DNA from: JBFXAN01 sp050184225
GTDB lineage: Bacteria; Chloroflexota; Dehalococcoidia; CAUJGQ01
Assembly: GCA_050184225.1 (NCBI GenBank)
Contig: JBFXAN010000074.1
Coordinates: forward strand, 1 to 29,737
Direction of reading: 5' to 3'
DNA length: 29,737 nucleotides
Positions 16,263 through 23,184 of the stretch are shown here, one piece after another; within the stretch, counting starts at the first letter, position 1, and the number at the start of each line of letters is the position of its first letter. Made by a program: the position numbers and the translations under genes. Below the pieces are notes generated by a model. It saw nothing but the letters and a program-made list of their open reading frames with translations, was not told the DNA's origin and did no database searches.

Positions 16263-16400
16263 AGTGGCGCAAGTGGCGCAGTGGCGCGTCTGCGGTGAAC
16301 TTCTCTCTATGCTCTTTAGCTACTTCCTCGATTCGATTCAGTAGCCAACAGATAGAGAAAAAGTTCCCGCACGAACGTGAGATGCGCCACTTGCGCCACT
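16263..16400. repeat. Nested inverted repeats with triplicated octamer (candidate origin or structured RNA)
   Basis: Three nested stems are present. The outer is a perfect 17-bp repeat (agtggcgcaagtggcgc, 16263-16279, with 16384-16400). The middle is 16297-16310 with 16352-16366, near-perfect with a single-base bulge. The inner is gctact (16319-16324) with agtagc (16340-16345). The left arm contains AGTGGCGC three times (16263, 16272, 16280). The block fills the gap between the helicase stop, which overlaps the right arm, and the start of the 1125-aa gene. P4-type elements replicate from origins with repeated words near their helicase gene. Confidence 0.75.
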
Positions 16401-17841
16401 AGGCCGCGATGGGCCAGGCGTAGCGGCTGCGGAGCGTGAGGCCGCGCCGGATGCGCTTGCCGCCCGTGCCCCTCTCCGGGGCATAGCCTTTGCCGGTCAG
16501 GTGCTCACCGAATTTCTTGGCGGTCAGCGGCCAGCGTTCGCCGTTAGCTTGCGCCCATTCCTGGTAGGCCGCGTAGAGGGCCGAGACCTCGACGGAGGCG
16601 ACCGGGTCTAGCGCGCAACAGTCGTCCATGAAGTCCCGGATCGGGTCCATCTCCAGTTGTAGGCGCGCCGTGGCGTCTCGAATTGCTTCCGGCACCGGCA
16701 GGCCGCCCTGTTGCCAGGCGAGACAGCCTTGCACGGCCCAGGCCAGGATCGCCGCGCCGGACGTATCTGGGTCGCACAGTTCCTTCTTGATCGCTGGCTT
16801 CCGCTGCTCCTTCGGAACGATGTGCTCGAACGGGACGCGCAGGATGCGGCGCCACAGGCCATCGTCCTCGTAGCGCATCCTCGGCGCGTCGTTGGCCACC
16901 AGCCAGAGCTTGAATTGTGGCGTGTACTCAAAGACATCTTTGTACAGGGCCCGCGTTGCGATCTTGTCGCCGCCCGTCACCTGCTTGACCAGGCCCTCGG
17001 CCAGCTTGCGGCCGTCTGCCACCTCGACCGATGCCACAAGCCGGGCGCCGACCAGCCGCGCCAGTTCCGGCCGGGGGCCACCGATGTCCCGTCGCGCGAG
17101 GAAGGTCTCGAAGTCGGCCGTCCGCGCATAGCTGCCGAGTGTGCCCTGGACCGCCTTGATGAAGGTGCTCTTGCCCGTCGCACCGGGGCCGTGGACGAAG
17201 AACAGCTTCTCCTCGCGCGTGTCGCCCGTCAGCGAGTAGCCCACGGCCCGCTGGAGGAAGTCGATCATCGAGCTATCGCCGTCGGTCACGTCCTGGAGAA
17301 ATTGCTCCCAGACCGCGCTCCGGGCTTCCCGGTCGTAGGGAACAGGGACCTGCTCGGTGATGAGGTCCATGCGGCTGTGCGGTCGTAGTTCGCCCGTTCG
17401 GAGGTCGAGGGTGCCGTTCGTGCAGTTCAGCAGCCACGGATGGGCGTCCAGTTGGTCGGGATGAACTGCTACCCCAGGCTCGCTCTGGGCCATCGAGAGC
17501 ATATTTCGAATGGCCGATGGCGTCTCACTATCCTGCGCCCATTTCAGGAAGCTGGACTGGCACGCCGTGTACATCTCGTACGCTGGCGACTCTTTCGGGA
17601 GGTCTTGCAGCCCCTCGTTGCAGAGCGCGGCCATCGCGCGGAGATCAGCGATCACCGCCTTCGCCCGCCGTTCGACTTCGCCGCTTTCGTCTCTGGCCCA
17701 TCGCTGACCGTCCCAGACGAGCCACTTGCCCCATGCGTAGACATACCGGAGGTCGTGGCCGTGGGCGTGGATAAGGCGTTGCGCGTTGCCGAGGTCCGTC
17801 GGCGGATATCCGTCGATAAGGGTACCAAGCGGAGTGCTCAT
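16399..17841 (-). CDS. D5/P4-type SF3 helicase (phage/plasmid replication)
   Basis: A 480-aa ATP-dependent replicative helicase of superfamily 3, related to the C-terminal half of phage P4 alpha and poxvirus D5. A D5_N-like helical domain covers about residues 50-190. The motor follows: Walker A GPGATGKS (218-225), Walker B-like LVASVEVADG (268-277, with E273), sensor WLVAND (313-318) and arginines R331/R332. The winged-helix C-terminus includes KKFGEHLTGKGY. No primase domain is fused at the N-terminus, so a host or separate primase would be needed. The ATG at 17841 overlaps the end of the XRE gene by 4 bp. The gene very likely replicates the excised element. Confidence 0.92.
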   Translation of the reverse strand: MSTPLGTLIDGYPPTDLGNAQRLIHAHGHDLRYVYAWGKWLVWDGQRWARDESGEVERRAKAVIADLRAMAALCNEGLQDLPKESPAYEMYTACQSSFLKWAQDSETPSAIRNMLSMAQSEPGVAVHPDQLDAHPWLLNCTNGTLDLRTGELRPHSRMDLITEQVPVPYDREARSAVWEQFLQDVTDGDSSMIDFLQRAVGYSLTGDTREEKLFFVHGPGATGKSTFIKAVQGTLGSYARTADFETFLARRDIGGPRPELARLVGARLVASVEVADGRKLAEGLVKQVTGGDKIATRALYKDVFEYTPQFKLWLVANDAPRMRYEDDGLWRRILRVPFEHIVPKEQRKPAIKKELCDPDTSGAAILAWAVQGCLAWQQGGLPVPEAIRDATARLQLEMDPIRDFMDDCCALDPVASVEVSALYAAYQEWAQANGERWPLTAKKFGEHLTGKGYAPERGTGGKRIRRGLTLRSRYAWPIAA

Positions 17842-18659
17842 GCGGCACCGCCGCAGATGTGGCGCTCGCTGACGGTGGTGGGCTGGGGGCAGCGGCCGGT
17901 TTCGTCACAGGGCTGGATCGGGTCCGGATGATAGAGCTTGGCGCCGTACAGCGCCACGCCCGCTGCATCGAGAAGGTCGTCCTCGGAGACGTGCAGCCGG
18001 GTCGCGAGTCCGATTGCCGTACCCCACGATGGCAGCTTCTTGAACTCGCCGCGCTCGAACGCTGTCAGGCGCGACACCGACATGTCCAGGCTCTCGGCTA
18101 GCTGCTCGGCAGAGAACCCCAGGCGACGGCGCCGCTCGCGGATGAAGTGGCCGAAGCAAGTAGCGTGCAGCTTCTTGGGCGTGGCGAGACGGGGCCGCTG
18201 GCTGACCTCTGCGACGGGGCCCCGCTGGCCTCTGGCGAGCAGGTCCAGGCAGTCCTCGGTGTGGCGGTCTTCCGGCGCCAGGGTCAGCGGCGTGTTGAAG
18301 TCCGGGAACGCAGGGAAACGTTCGCCTAGCGGGTCATCGGGATGGGCCGTGATGTATTCGTCCCGTGCGTCGAAATAGGCGAGGTGAGCGGCGATCTTGC
18401 CGTCGGGGTTGTCCCACTGGAAGCCAGCGGCGTCGAGGAGATCAGGGAGCGGCGTGTCCGTGGCCTCGGCAATGGCCAGGAGCTTCGCCATTGGCGGAAC
18501 GGTGTAGACGGAACCGTGTTCGAGCTTGGCCACCCAGGCACGGGTATAGCCGAGGCGGCTGGCCAAGTCCTGCTGGGTGAGCCCGGCCGCCTCGCGACGG
18601 CGCACGAGGAGCGGTCCAAAGCAATGCGAATGAAGACGATAGGAGCGGCGACGAGCCAA
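17838..18659 (-). CDS. Double XRE-type helix-turn-helix regulator
   Basis: A 273-aa protein with two Cro/C1-type DNA-binding domains at about residues 13-79 and 168-234. Both copies share the same layout: CFGxxxxxRR, G(L/F)(T/S) and LAxxL in the helix-turn-helix, an ExG turn, and a closing DLLDAAG, so it arose by internal duplication with an acidic linker of about 90 residues. I chose the TTG at 18659, which has AGGA upstream; an earlier TTG at 18737 would add 26 residues without a clear site. It overlaps the helicase start by 4 bp, forming a regulator-helicase operon. It probably represses its own promoter at 18826-18854 and may switch the element between integrated and replicating states (inference). 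Confidence 0.85.
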   Translation of the reverse strand: MARRRSYRLHSHCFGPLLVRRREAAGLTQQDLASRLGYTRAWVAKLEHGSVYTVPPMAKLLAIAEATDTPLPDLLDAAGFQWDNPDGKIAAHLAYFDARDEYITAHPDDPLGERFPAFPDFNTPLTLAPEDRHTEDCLDLLARGQRGPVAEVSQRPRLATPKKLHATCFGHFIRERRRRLGFSAEQLAESLDMSVSRLTAFERGEFKKLPSWGTAIGLATRLHVSEDDLLDAAGVALYGAKLYHPDPIQPCDETGRCPQPTTVSERHICGGAA

Positions 18660-18731
18660 AGGGGAGTCCTTCCGGCCGCCGTCGGGGATGGTCCTGTGAA
18701 ATGGGGAGCTGACGCGATGGTCAACCGTGTG

Positions 18732-18761
18732 GTACAATGAGGTTGTCTAGACCAGTTGTAC
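18732..18761. promoter_or_regulatory. Inverted repeat, possible operator of the XRE regulator
   Basis: GTACAA (18732-18737) and TTGTAC (18756-18761) are inverted halves 18 bp apart, with GTCTAGAC between them. This lies between the XRE start and its promoter. A TACAAT at 18733-18738 could also be a -10 for rightward transcription. Operator function is inferred from position. Confidence 0.4.
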
Positions 18762-18825
18762 TGCCGGGTGGCTCCGGCATCACAGGGCCGTTCCGCGAGG
18801 GGCGGCCTGATTTCGTGGTGCATCT

Positions 18826-18854
18826 ATTATACCACATTTCGGGCAACAGCGTAA
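18826..18854 (-). promoter_or_regulatory. Extended -10 promoter of the XRE-helicase operon
   Basis: On the minus strand TGGTATAAT is a perfect extended -10 (TATAAT at 18826-18831), with a -35-like TTACGC at 18849-18854 and 17-bp spacing. It is the best promoter in the window by sequence, and it drives the leftward regulator, helicase and probably the 1125-aa gene. The gap 18660-18938 holds nothing else coding. Confidence 0.65.
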
Positions 18855-18938
18855 CCTCTCCATTGCATCCCACCATGTTGATGCGTAACGTCCACATGTG
18901 GTCAACATCGCCGCGAGCGGCCCTCTAGGAAGTCTTGC

Positions 18939-19436
18939 ATGTCGCAGCTTGCCCCCGCCCTTCTTGCCAGTGCGCCACCTCTCACCGCTTCGGCCCTCGA
19001 TCGCTTCGTCAGCTTCATCCGCTTCTCCGGCGACCACTGGTGCTGGACCGGCCCCACCGGCCGCAGTCGGGGCGGTACCGTCTATGGCCGCTTCTCCATT
19101 GACGGCGTCCAGTACGGCGCGCACCGGCTCTCCTACGCTTGGTTCAAGGGGCTGCTGCGCCGCGCCGACCTCGTGCTGCACACCTGCCACGTCCCGCTCT
19201 GCGTCAACCCGGACCACCTCTACCGGGGCAGCCACGCCCGCAACATGCGCGACCGTAACCAGGCCAGGCGACAGGCGCGGGGGGAGCGCCACGGCCACGC
19301 CAAGCTGACCGCCGCGCAGGTGACGGCCATTCGCGCAGCCACCGGCACCCCCACCGAGATCGGTCGCCGCTTCGGCCTGTCGCGCTCCCACGTCGCCAAC
19401 ATCCGCGCCGGGCGCATCTGGTCAGACGCGGCGTAG
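18939..19436 (+). CDS. HNH endonuclease with C-terminal helix-turn-helix
   Basis: A 165-aa protein of the phage/homing HNH type. The nuclease core has HTCHVPLCVNPDHL (81-94): zinc ligands C83 and C88 with H84, N90 and H93 as the His-Me-finger residues. Upstream, CWTGP and GAHRLSYAWF are also typical. The C-terminal 50 residues (GERHGHAKLTAAQVTAIR, then IGRRFGLSRSHVANI) form a NUMOD-like DNA-binding helix-turn-helix, as in free-standing homing endonucleases. The ATG at 18939 has AGGAAG at good spacing. Its end overlaps the end of the convergent integrase gene by 15 bp. Confidence 0.88.
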   Translation: MSQLAPALLASAPPLTASALDRFVSFIRFSGDHWCWTGPTGRSRGGTVYGRFSIDGVQYGAHRLSYAWFKGLLRRADLVLHTCHVPLCVNPDHLYRGSHARNMRDRNQARRQARGERHGHAKLTAAQVTAIRAATGTPTEIGRRFGLSRSHVANIRAGRIWSDAA

Positions 19437-20384
19437 GTGGTCGAGCGGCGAGGCGCGGCGGTAAACCTCCAGCACGTCGCAGCCCGCGAGGTACACGTAC
19501 AGCTTGGTCGTCTCCAGCGTTGTGTGGCCGAGGAGCTTCTGGAGGGTGAAGGCGTCACCACCGGCCCGCAGGAAGCTGACGGCGAAGGTATGGCGCAGCA
19601 GATGGGGCCAGACCCGGCGCAGCCCGGCACGCTGGGCAAGCTGCCGTACCTGCTTCTCGACGGCGTGTTTCGAGAGCGGGCGGCCCTCCTCGCTGACAAA
19701 GATGTGGGGCTCGTGCTCGTCGGCCAGCGCGGCCCGCACGGTCAGCCAGCGATTGAGCGCCCGCTGTGTCGCCGTGCCGAAGCCCACGACCCGCCGCTTG
19801 CTGCCCTTGCCCGTCACGGTGAGGTCGCCGTGGCCGACATCGGAGAGCCGCAGCCCGACGAGTTCGCTCACCCGCAGGCCGCAGTCAAGGAAGATGCTGA
19901 GCATGGCCGCATCGCGCAGGCCGCTCACCATCCGGGTGTCGGGGGCACCGAGCAGTTGTCGCATCTCGGCCGGGTCGAGCGGCCGGATCAGGGTGTCGGG
20001 GACCTTCGGCATCCGCAGCTTGGCCAGCGGGTGCGATGGCAGGTGCCCCTCCCGCTCCAGCCAGCTATAGAAGCCCTTGATGACCTGGGCATAGCCCCGA
20101 ATCGTTGCCGGGCTGCGCTGCGCAACGGGACGGGTGGGTTGGAACTGGCTGCCGTGCCACGGGTCGGGGCCGCGCAGGTGGTCGAGGAAGCGGCGCACCA
20201 ACTCCGGCGTGACGGCATCGACCGCGCGGACGCCCTCCTGGTCGGTCAGCCAGGTGAGGAAGCCGCGCAGCTTGTGCTCGTACCACTGCACGGTCTGGGG
20301 GGACTTGTTCTCGGCGCGACAGGCGAGCAGATAGGACTCAGCCAGCGCGGCGAAGTCAACAAGGACCGGGGCGAGCTTGGACAT
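19422..20384 (-). CDS. Integrase (tyrosine recombinase) of the element
   Basis: A 320-aa phage-integrase-family protein, XerC/D-like in size. An N-terminal core-binding domain (about 10-110) is followed by the catalytic domain with R171 (GLRVSE), K193 (GKGSK), H261-x2-R264 (HLLRH), H287 (LGH) and Y296. All are present, so it should be active. The ATG at 20384 has GGAGGGG at good spacing. The start faces attR, 72 bp from the tRNA-Leu copy, the classic location of the enzyme that inserted the element. Putative arm sites (20400-20414 and 20429-20446) lie between them. Excision would rejoin 4515-4571 with 20456-20512. Confidence 0.95.
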   Translation of the reverse strand: MSKLAPVLVDFAALAESYLLACRAENKSPQTVQWYEHKLRGFLTWLTDQEGVRAVDAVTPELVRRFLDHLRGPDPWHGSQFQPTRPVAQRSPATIRGYAQVIKGFYSWLEREGHLPSHPLAKLRMPKVPDTLIRPLDPAEMRQLLGAPDTRMVSGLRDAAMLSIFLDCGLRVSELVGLRLSDVGHGDLTVTGKGSKRRVVGFGTATQRALNRWLTVRAALADEHEPHIFVSEEGRPLSKHAVEKQVRQLAQRAGLRRVWPHLLRHTFAVSFLRAGGDAFTLQKLLGHTTLETTKLYVYLAGCDVLEVYRRASPLDHLRRV

Positions 20385-20399
20385 GGGAACCCCTCCAAT

Positions 20400-20414
20400 G
20401 GGTCAACGGTCTCG
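20400..20414. repeat. Right copy of 15-bp direct repeat (gggtcaacggtctcg)
   Basis: Matches 4669-4683 exactly and shares 11 bases with the attachment core. Probable integrase binding word. Confidence 0.6.
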
Positions 20415-20428
20415 CGACCGTCCACAGT

Positions 20429-20446
20429 TGGAGGAGTTTCGAATCT
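20429..20446. repeat. Right arm site: 18-bp inverted repeat partner
   Basis: The exact reverse complement of 4619-4636. It lies 10 bp inside attR and upstream of the integrase start. Confidence 0.7.
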
Positions 20447-20455
20447 GAAAGTGGC

Positions 20456-20512
20456 TGGTGCCGAAGGCCGGGATCGAACCGGCACGACCCTCGCGGGTCA
20501 ACGGTTTTTGAG
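20456..20512. repeat. attR: 57-bp direct repeat within tRNA-Leu
   Basis: Identical to 4515-4571. It forms the 3' half of the intact tRNA-Leu, so the element restores the tRNA gene on insertion. Confidence 0.95.
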
Positions 20513-20544
20513 ACCGTCGCGTCTGCCTGTTCCGCCACTTCGGC
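20456..20544 (-). tRNA. trnL: tRNA-Leu (anticodon CAA), integration target
   Basis: On the minus strand the acceptor stem GCCGAAG/CTTCGGC, an anticodon stem ACGGT/ACCGT with loop CTCAAAA (anticodon CAA), a long variable arm and the T arm CCGGC/GCCGG are all present, with discriminator A and encoded CCA (20456-20458). The long variable arm and anticodon identify leucine. The 3' 57 bases are shared with the fragment at 4515. Confidence 0.95.
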
Positions 20545-20550
20545 AGTGGC

Positions 20551-20580
20551 GTCCCCACACGCCTCAATGCGCGTGGGGAC
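20551..20580. other. Leader hairpin upstream of tRNA-Leu
   Basis: A 12-bp stem with one mismatch (20551-20562 with 20569-20580) lies just 5' of the tRNA. Transcription from TATACT at 20587-20592 would start close to it, so it may be the 5' leader of the tRNA precursor. Confidence 0.4.
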
Positions 20581-20586
20581 CTCGTC

Positions 20587-20595
20587 AGTATATCA
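20587..20595 (-). promoter_or_regulatory. Putative extended -10 promoter of tRNA-Leu
   Basis: The minus strand reads TGATATACT, an extended -10, about 43 nt upstream of the mature tRNA 5' end. No good -35 is seen. Confidence 0.4.
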
Positions 20596-20684
20596 GCCCG
20601 CCGCCGAATCGCGCCCTTTCCGCCCCATCAGATTCATACCTCGACCGAGGTCAGAGGCAAACCAGAAGTTATACTCGAAGTACG

Positions 20685-21425
20685 ATGACTGACTCTGCCA
20701 GCGTTCCGCATCGTCAGGAAGTCTACCTTCACCGCCGGATCGCGATCCTGCGGCCCGATCGGATCGACGTGCGCCCGGCCCGCGGCGCCGTGATCGCCCC
20801 GCTGCTCGGGCTGATCGCCGGGTTGGTGAGTGCGGTGGTGATCTGGATCGGCCTGCCCGTGCTCCCGCTCTGGTTGCTTGCCATCCTCCTGATCGTCGCG
20901 ATCATCGCGATTCCGTTCGCCGGCATCGGCACGGTCTACGCGCTGGTCGGCGCGCACGTCGTCGTCGACCGGACGAAGCAATCGGCGACCTGGCAGCAGG
21001 GTTTCCTGGGGATGGGTGTCGGGACCACCGAACTGGTGCCCTTCTGGAAGGTCGACCGAATTCTGATCGAAGAGGCGGGAGCCTCTGACGAAGACTCTGG
21101 GCAGCCGCTTGAGGAATTCGCCCAGTGGCGCATCATCCTCCTGAAGAAGAGTGGCAAACGGCTCGACATCGGCGTTGCCAGTGGTCCCCAGGCGCTCCGT
21201 GATGAGGCCTTCGGCCGTGCCTGGGCCGTCGCCGATGCGATCGCCACGATGGCTGATGCGGCCCTCGACGTCTATCAACCCGGTGACGCCGCGTCCGAAA
21301 TCCAGGAGACGGACGGAGACGTATCGGATACGATGTCGCGGAAGGATCACCTTGACACCCGTTCGGCGCACTCGGATCCCGGACCATCCGACGCGACGGA
21401 CGCGGCTTCGGAGGTGCGCGCATGA
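20685..21425 (+). CDS. Two-helix membrane protein of unknown function
   Basis: A 246-aa protein. Residues 1-30 are cytoplasmic-like; two hydrophobic segments follow (about 38-58 and 60-85). A beta-rich region comes next (VVVDRTKQSATWQQGF, LVPFWKVDRILIEE), recalling PH-like domains of bacterial membrane proteins. The last 50 residues are acidic and Ser/Thr/Asp-rich. The ATG at 20685 has only a weak upstream site, and TATACT ends about 8 bp before it, so a leaderless mRNA is possible. It is 67 bp before the MarR-like gene on the same strand, so they may be one operon. Function unknown. Confidence 0.7.
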   Translation: MTDSASVPHRQEVYLHRRIAILRPDRIDVRPARGAVIAPLLGLIAGLVSAVVIWIGLPVLPLWLLAILLIVAIIAIPFAGIGTVYALVGAHVVVDRTKQSATWQQGFLGMGVGTTELVPFWKVDRILIEEAGASDEDSGQPLEEFAQWRIILLKKSGKRLDIGVASGPQALRDEAFGRAWAVADAIATMADAALDVYQPGDAASEIQETDGDVSDTMSRKDHLDTRSAHSDPGPSDATDAASEVRA

Positions 21426-21492
21426 TGGTGCCCGCGCAGTCTCGAATGATCGTGGGCGATCGATCGGCAGGGCCGCATTTGGAGGGACGCGT

Positions 21493-22119
21493 ATGACCGT
21501 GAGTGTCCGCCTTCGCGTCTGTGGAAACTGTGGTGCGGACAACCGTCCGATCGCACGCATCTGCGACCAGTGCGGAACGGCGGTGTGCGTGCCGGCGCTG
21601 ATGGAGCAGGTTCCGGAAGACCGGCTCAGCGATCTGCAGCGCCCCGCCGTCCTGGCGGCCCGGTTGATGAACCAGACGTACAGCGTCTCCTACCGGCTGA
21701 TCGAGCACCGGTTGCGTGGTACGGGTGTCAGTCTGGCGCAGTTCCGGGCGCTGTCGGTGGTGAAGCTTCAGCCGCCGCCGCTGACACCCGGCCTGCTGGC
21801 GCTCCATCTCGCGCTCGATGCCCGCACCGCCAGCGACCTGATCGGCCGTCTCGAACTCTCAGGATGGATGCGACGGGTCCGCGACCTGCCTGATCGCCGC
21901 ACCGCCCGGCTCGAACTGACCGACGAAGGCGAAGCCGTGCTCGCCCGTGTCTGGATGCCGATGGTCGATGCGATGGAAGAGGTCTGGCAGGTCGTTCCGC
22001 CCGACGATCTCGGCCGCTTCCTGCGCGTGCTCAACAGTGTGCGCAATTCCTGCCTGCAGCGCCTCGGCCACGCGCCGACCGACATCTTCGCCCTAGGTCC
22101 AGAGCTCTCAAACGAGTGA
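21493..22119 (+). CDS. MarR-like regulator with N-terminal zinc ribbon
   Basis: A 208-aa protein. Residues 10-27 form a zinc ribbon, C10-x2-C13-x10-C24-x2-C27. Residues 55-200 match the MarR winged-helix fold: the SYRLIEHRLRGTGVSLAQF helix, a recognition helix with DLIGRLELSGWMRRV, and the wing DLPDRRTARLELTDEG. MarR proteins bind palindromic operators as dimers and respond to small ligands or oxidation. The ATG at 21493 has GGAGGGA upstream. The zinc ribbon could sense metal or redox state, or help dimerise. Its likely targets are itself and the adjacent membrane protein; no operator is proven. Confidence 0.85.
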   Translation: MTVSVRLRVCGNCGADNRPIARICDQCGTAVCVPALMEQVPEDRLSDLQRPAVLAARLMNQTYSVSYRLIEHRLRGTGVSLAQFRALSVVKLQPPPLTPGLLALHLALDARTASDLIGRLELSGWMRRVRDLPDRRTARLELTDEGEAVLARVWMPMVDAMEEVWQVVPPDDLGRFLRVLNSVRNSCLQRLGHAPTDIFALGPELSNE

Positions 22120-22135
22120 ACGCTTTCTGGCCGGA

Positions 22136-22206
22136 TTGAACCACAGAGACGCAGAGGCGCAGAGAACCCAGAAAATTTTCTGCGCCTCTGCGTCTCTGTG
22201 GTTCAA
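22136..22206. terminator. 71-bp near-perfect palindrome, bidirectional terminator between convergent genes
   Basis: A 31-bp stem (22136-22166 with 22176-22206, one G-T pair) encloses a 9-nt loop. It lies between the stop of the MarR-like gene (22119) and the stop of the SDR gene (22213), so it can end transcripts from both sides. The arm contains the words ccacagagacgcagagg and gcgcagag; such sequences occur as dispersed repeats in many bacterial genomes, so it may also be a repeat-family member. Confidence 0.8.
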
Positions 22207-22212
22207 GTTCAG

Positions 22213-23184
22213 TTAGGAAGGCCGGCCGGCGACGGCGAGGTCGGGCGGTGGCGGCGCCGGGTTGACGATGTTCTGCATCATCGGCGGGACCAAGACATCG
22301 AGCTCGTCCAGCGTCCACATGCCCGGCTTGAAGATCGACCGGTACGGGGTCTCCTCGTATGCGAGCTGAATCGTGCCGCCGGAGACGTAGAAGATCTTGC
22401 CGTTGATGTTCCAGGCATGGTCGGTCGCCAGGTAGACCGTCATTGGCGCCACATACTCCGGCTCACGCAGCTGCGGAACGGAGGATGTCGGGGCCGGCGG
22501 CGGCGGTGGCGCGGCCGGTGCCTGGCCGCCGCCGGCGACGCGGGCGCGCATATCCTGCGTGCGCGCGGGTACGGTCGCCGTCATCCGGGTCGCGGCACCC
22601 GGCGAGATCGCGTTGCAGGTGACGCCGTAGCGGCCCAGGTCGCGGGCGACAACCCTGGTGATACCGGCGATGCCGGCCTTGGCGGCGCCGTAGTTCGCCT
22701 GACCTGGGTTGCCGCCCAGGCCGGAGATCGACGAGTAGTTGATGATCCGGCCGGAGCGCTGCTGGCGCATGATGATCGAGGCCGGCTTGATCGTGTTGAA
22801 GTGCCCCTTGAGGTGGACGTCGATCACCGCGTCCCACTCCTCTTCGGTCATATTGAAGATCATGCGGTCGCGGAGGATGCCGGCGACGTTGACGAGCACG
22901 TCGAGCCGCCCAAACTCATCCAAAGCCTGCTTGATCAGGTTTTCGCCACCCTGCGCGGTTGCGACGGTGTCATAGTTGGCGACCGCCTTGCCGCCCTTTG
23001 CCTTGATCTCATCCGCCACATCCTGCGCCGGACCCGAACTGGGCTGTGTGCCGTCCACGGCCACGCCGTAGTCGTTGACGACCACCGAGCAGCCTTCTTC
23101 CGCGAGCAGATGCGCCACGCCGCGGCCAATGCCTCGCCCGGCGCCGGTTACGACTGCCACCTTACCTTCGAACCGGTTCCCCAC
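22213..23184 (-). CDS. SDR family oxidoreductase with Pro-rich insert
   Basis: A 323-aa NAD(P)-dependent short-chain dehydrogenase. The dinucleotide motif is TGAGRGIG (13-20). NVAG (99-102), Ser (NYSSISG, about 151-152) and Y165-x3-K169 form the catalytic set. It resembles the (3R)-hydroxyacyl-CoA dehydrogenase unit of multifunctional enzyme type 2, by the VNVAGILRDRMIFNMTEEEW segment. The start is GTG at 23184 with a perfect AGGAGG. Two odd parts are a Pro/Ala-rich insert (about 215-240) where the substrate loop should be, and a Pro-rich tail. A hydroxyacyl-CoA or steroid-like substrate is likely; the exact one is unknown. Confidence 0.9.
   Translation of the reverse strand: MGNRFEGKVAVVTGAGRGIGRGVAHLLAEEGCSVVVNDYGVAVDGTQPSSGPAQDVADEIKAKGGKAVANYDTVATAQGGENLIKQALDEFGRLDVLVNVAGILRDRMIFNMTEEEWDAVIDVHLKGHFNTIKPASIIMRQQRSGRIINYSSISGLGGNPGQANYGAAKAGIAGITRVVARDLGRYGVTCNAISPGAATRMTATVPARTQDMRARVAGGGQAPAAPPPPPAPTSSVPQLREPEYVAPMTVYLATDHAWNINGKIFYVSGGTIQLAYEETPYRSIFKPGMWTLDELDVLVPPMMQNIVNPAPPPPDLAVAGRPS

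Larger units (their letters stand above)
4572..20455. mobile_element. Integrative element (satellite/IME-like) inserted in tRNA-Leu(CAA)
   Basis: The element is bounded by the 57-bp direct repeats at 4515-4571 and 20456-20512. An integrase gene lies just inside the right end, with its start 72 bp from the repeat. Inside are a D5-type helicase, a double-XRE regulator, an HNH nuclease, an 1125-aa phage-style protein, HEPN-like and DUF3800 proteins, a second tyrosine recombinase, and several small proteins. No capsid, terminase, tail, relaxase or type IV secretion gene is visible, so it is neither a complete prophage nor a conjugative element. It could be a phage satellite, a mobilisable island or a decayed prophage. 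Its GC content is similar to the flanks by eye. Confidence 0.9.

Noticed and set aside
16263..16287. Triplicated octamer as the start of a CRISPR or tandem repeat array
   Set aside because: Copies are directly adjacent without spacers and form the arm of an inverted repeat; no CRISPR array is seen anywhere in the window.
19437..20684. Plus-strand frame running antisense through the integrase and tRNA-Leu into the membrane protein gene
   Set aside because: It overlaps a well-supported integrase and a tRNA; only the part from ATG 20685 looks like a real protein.
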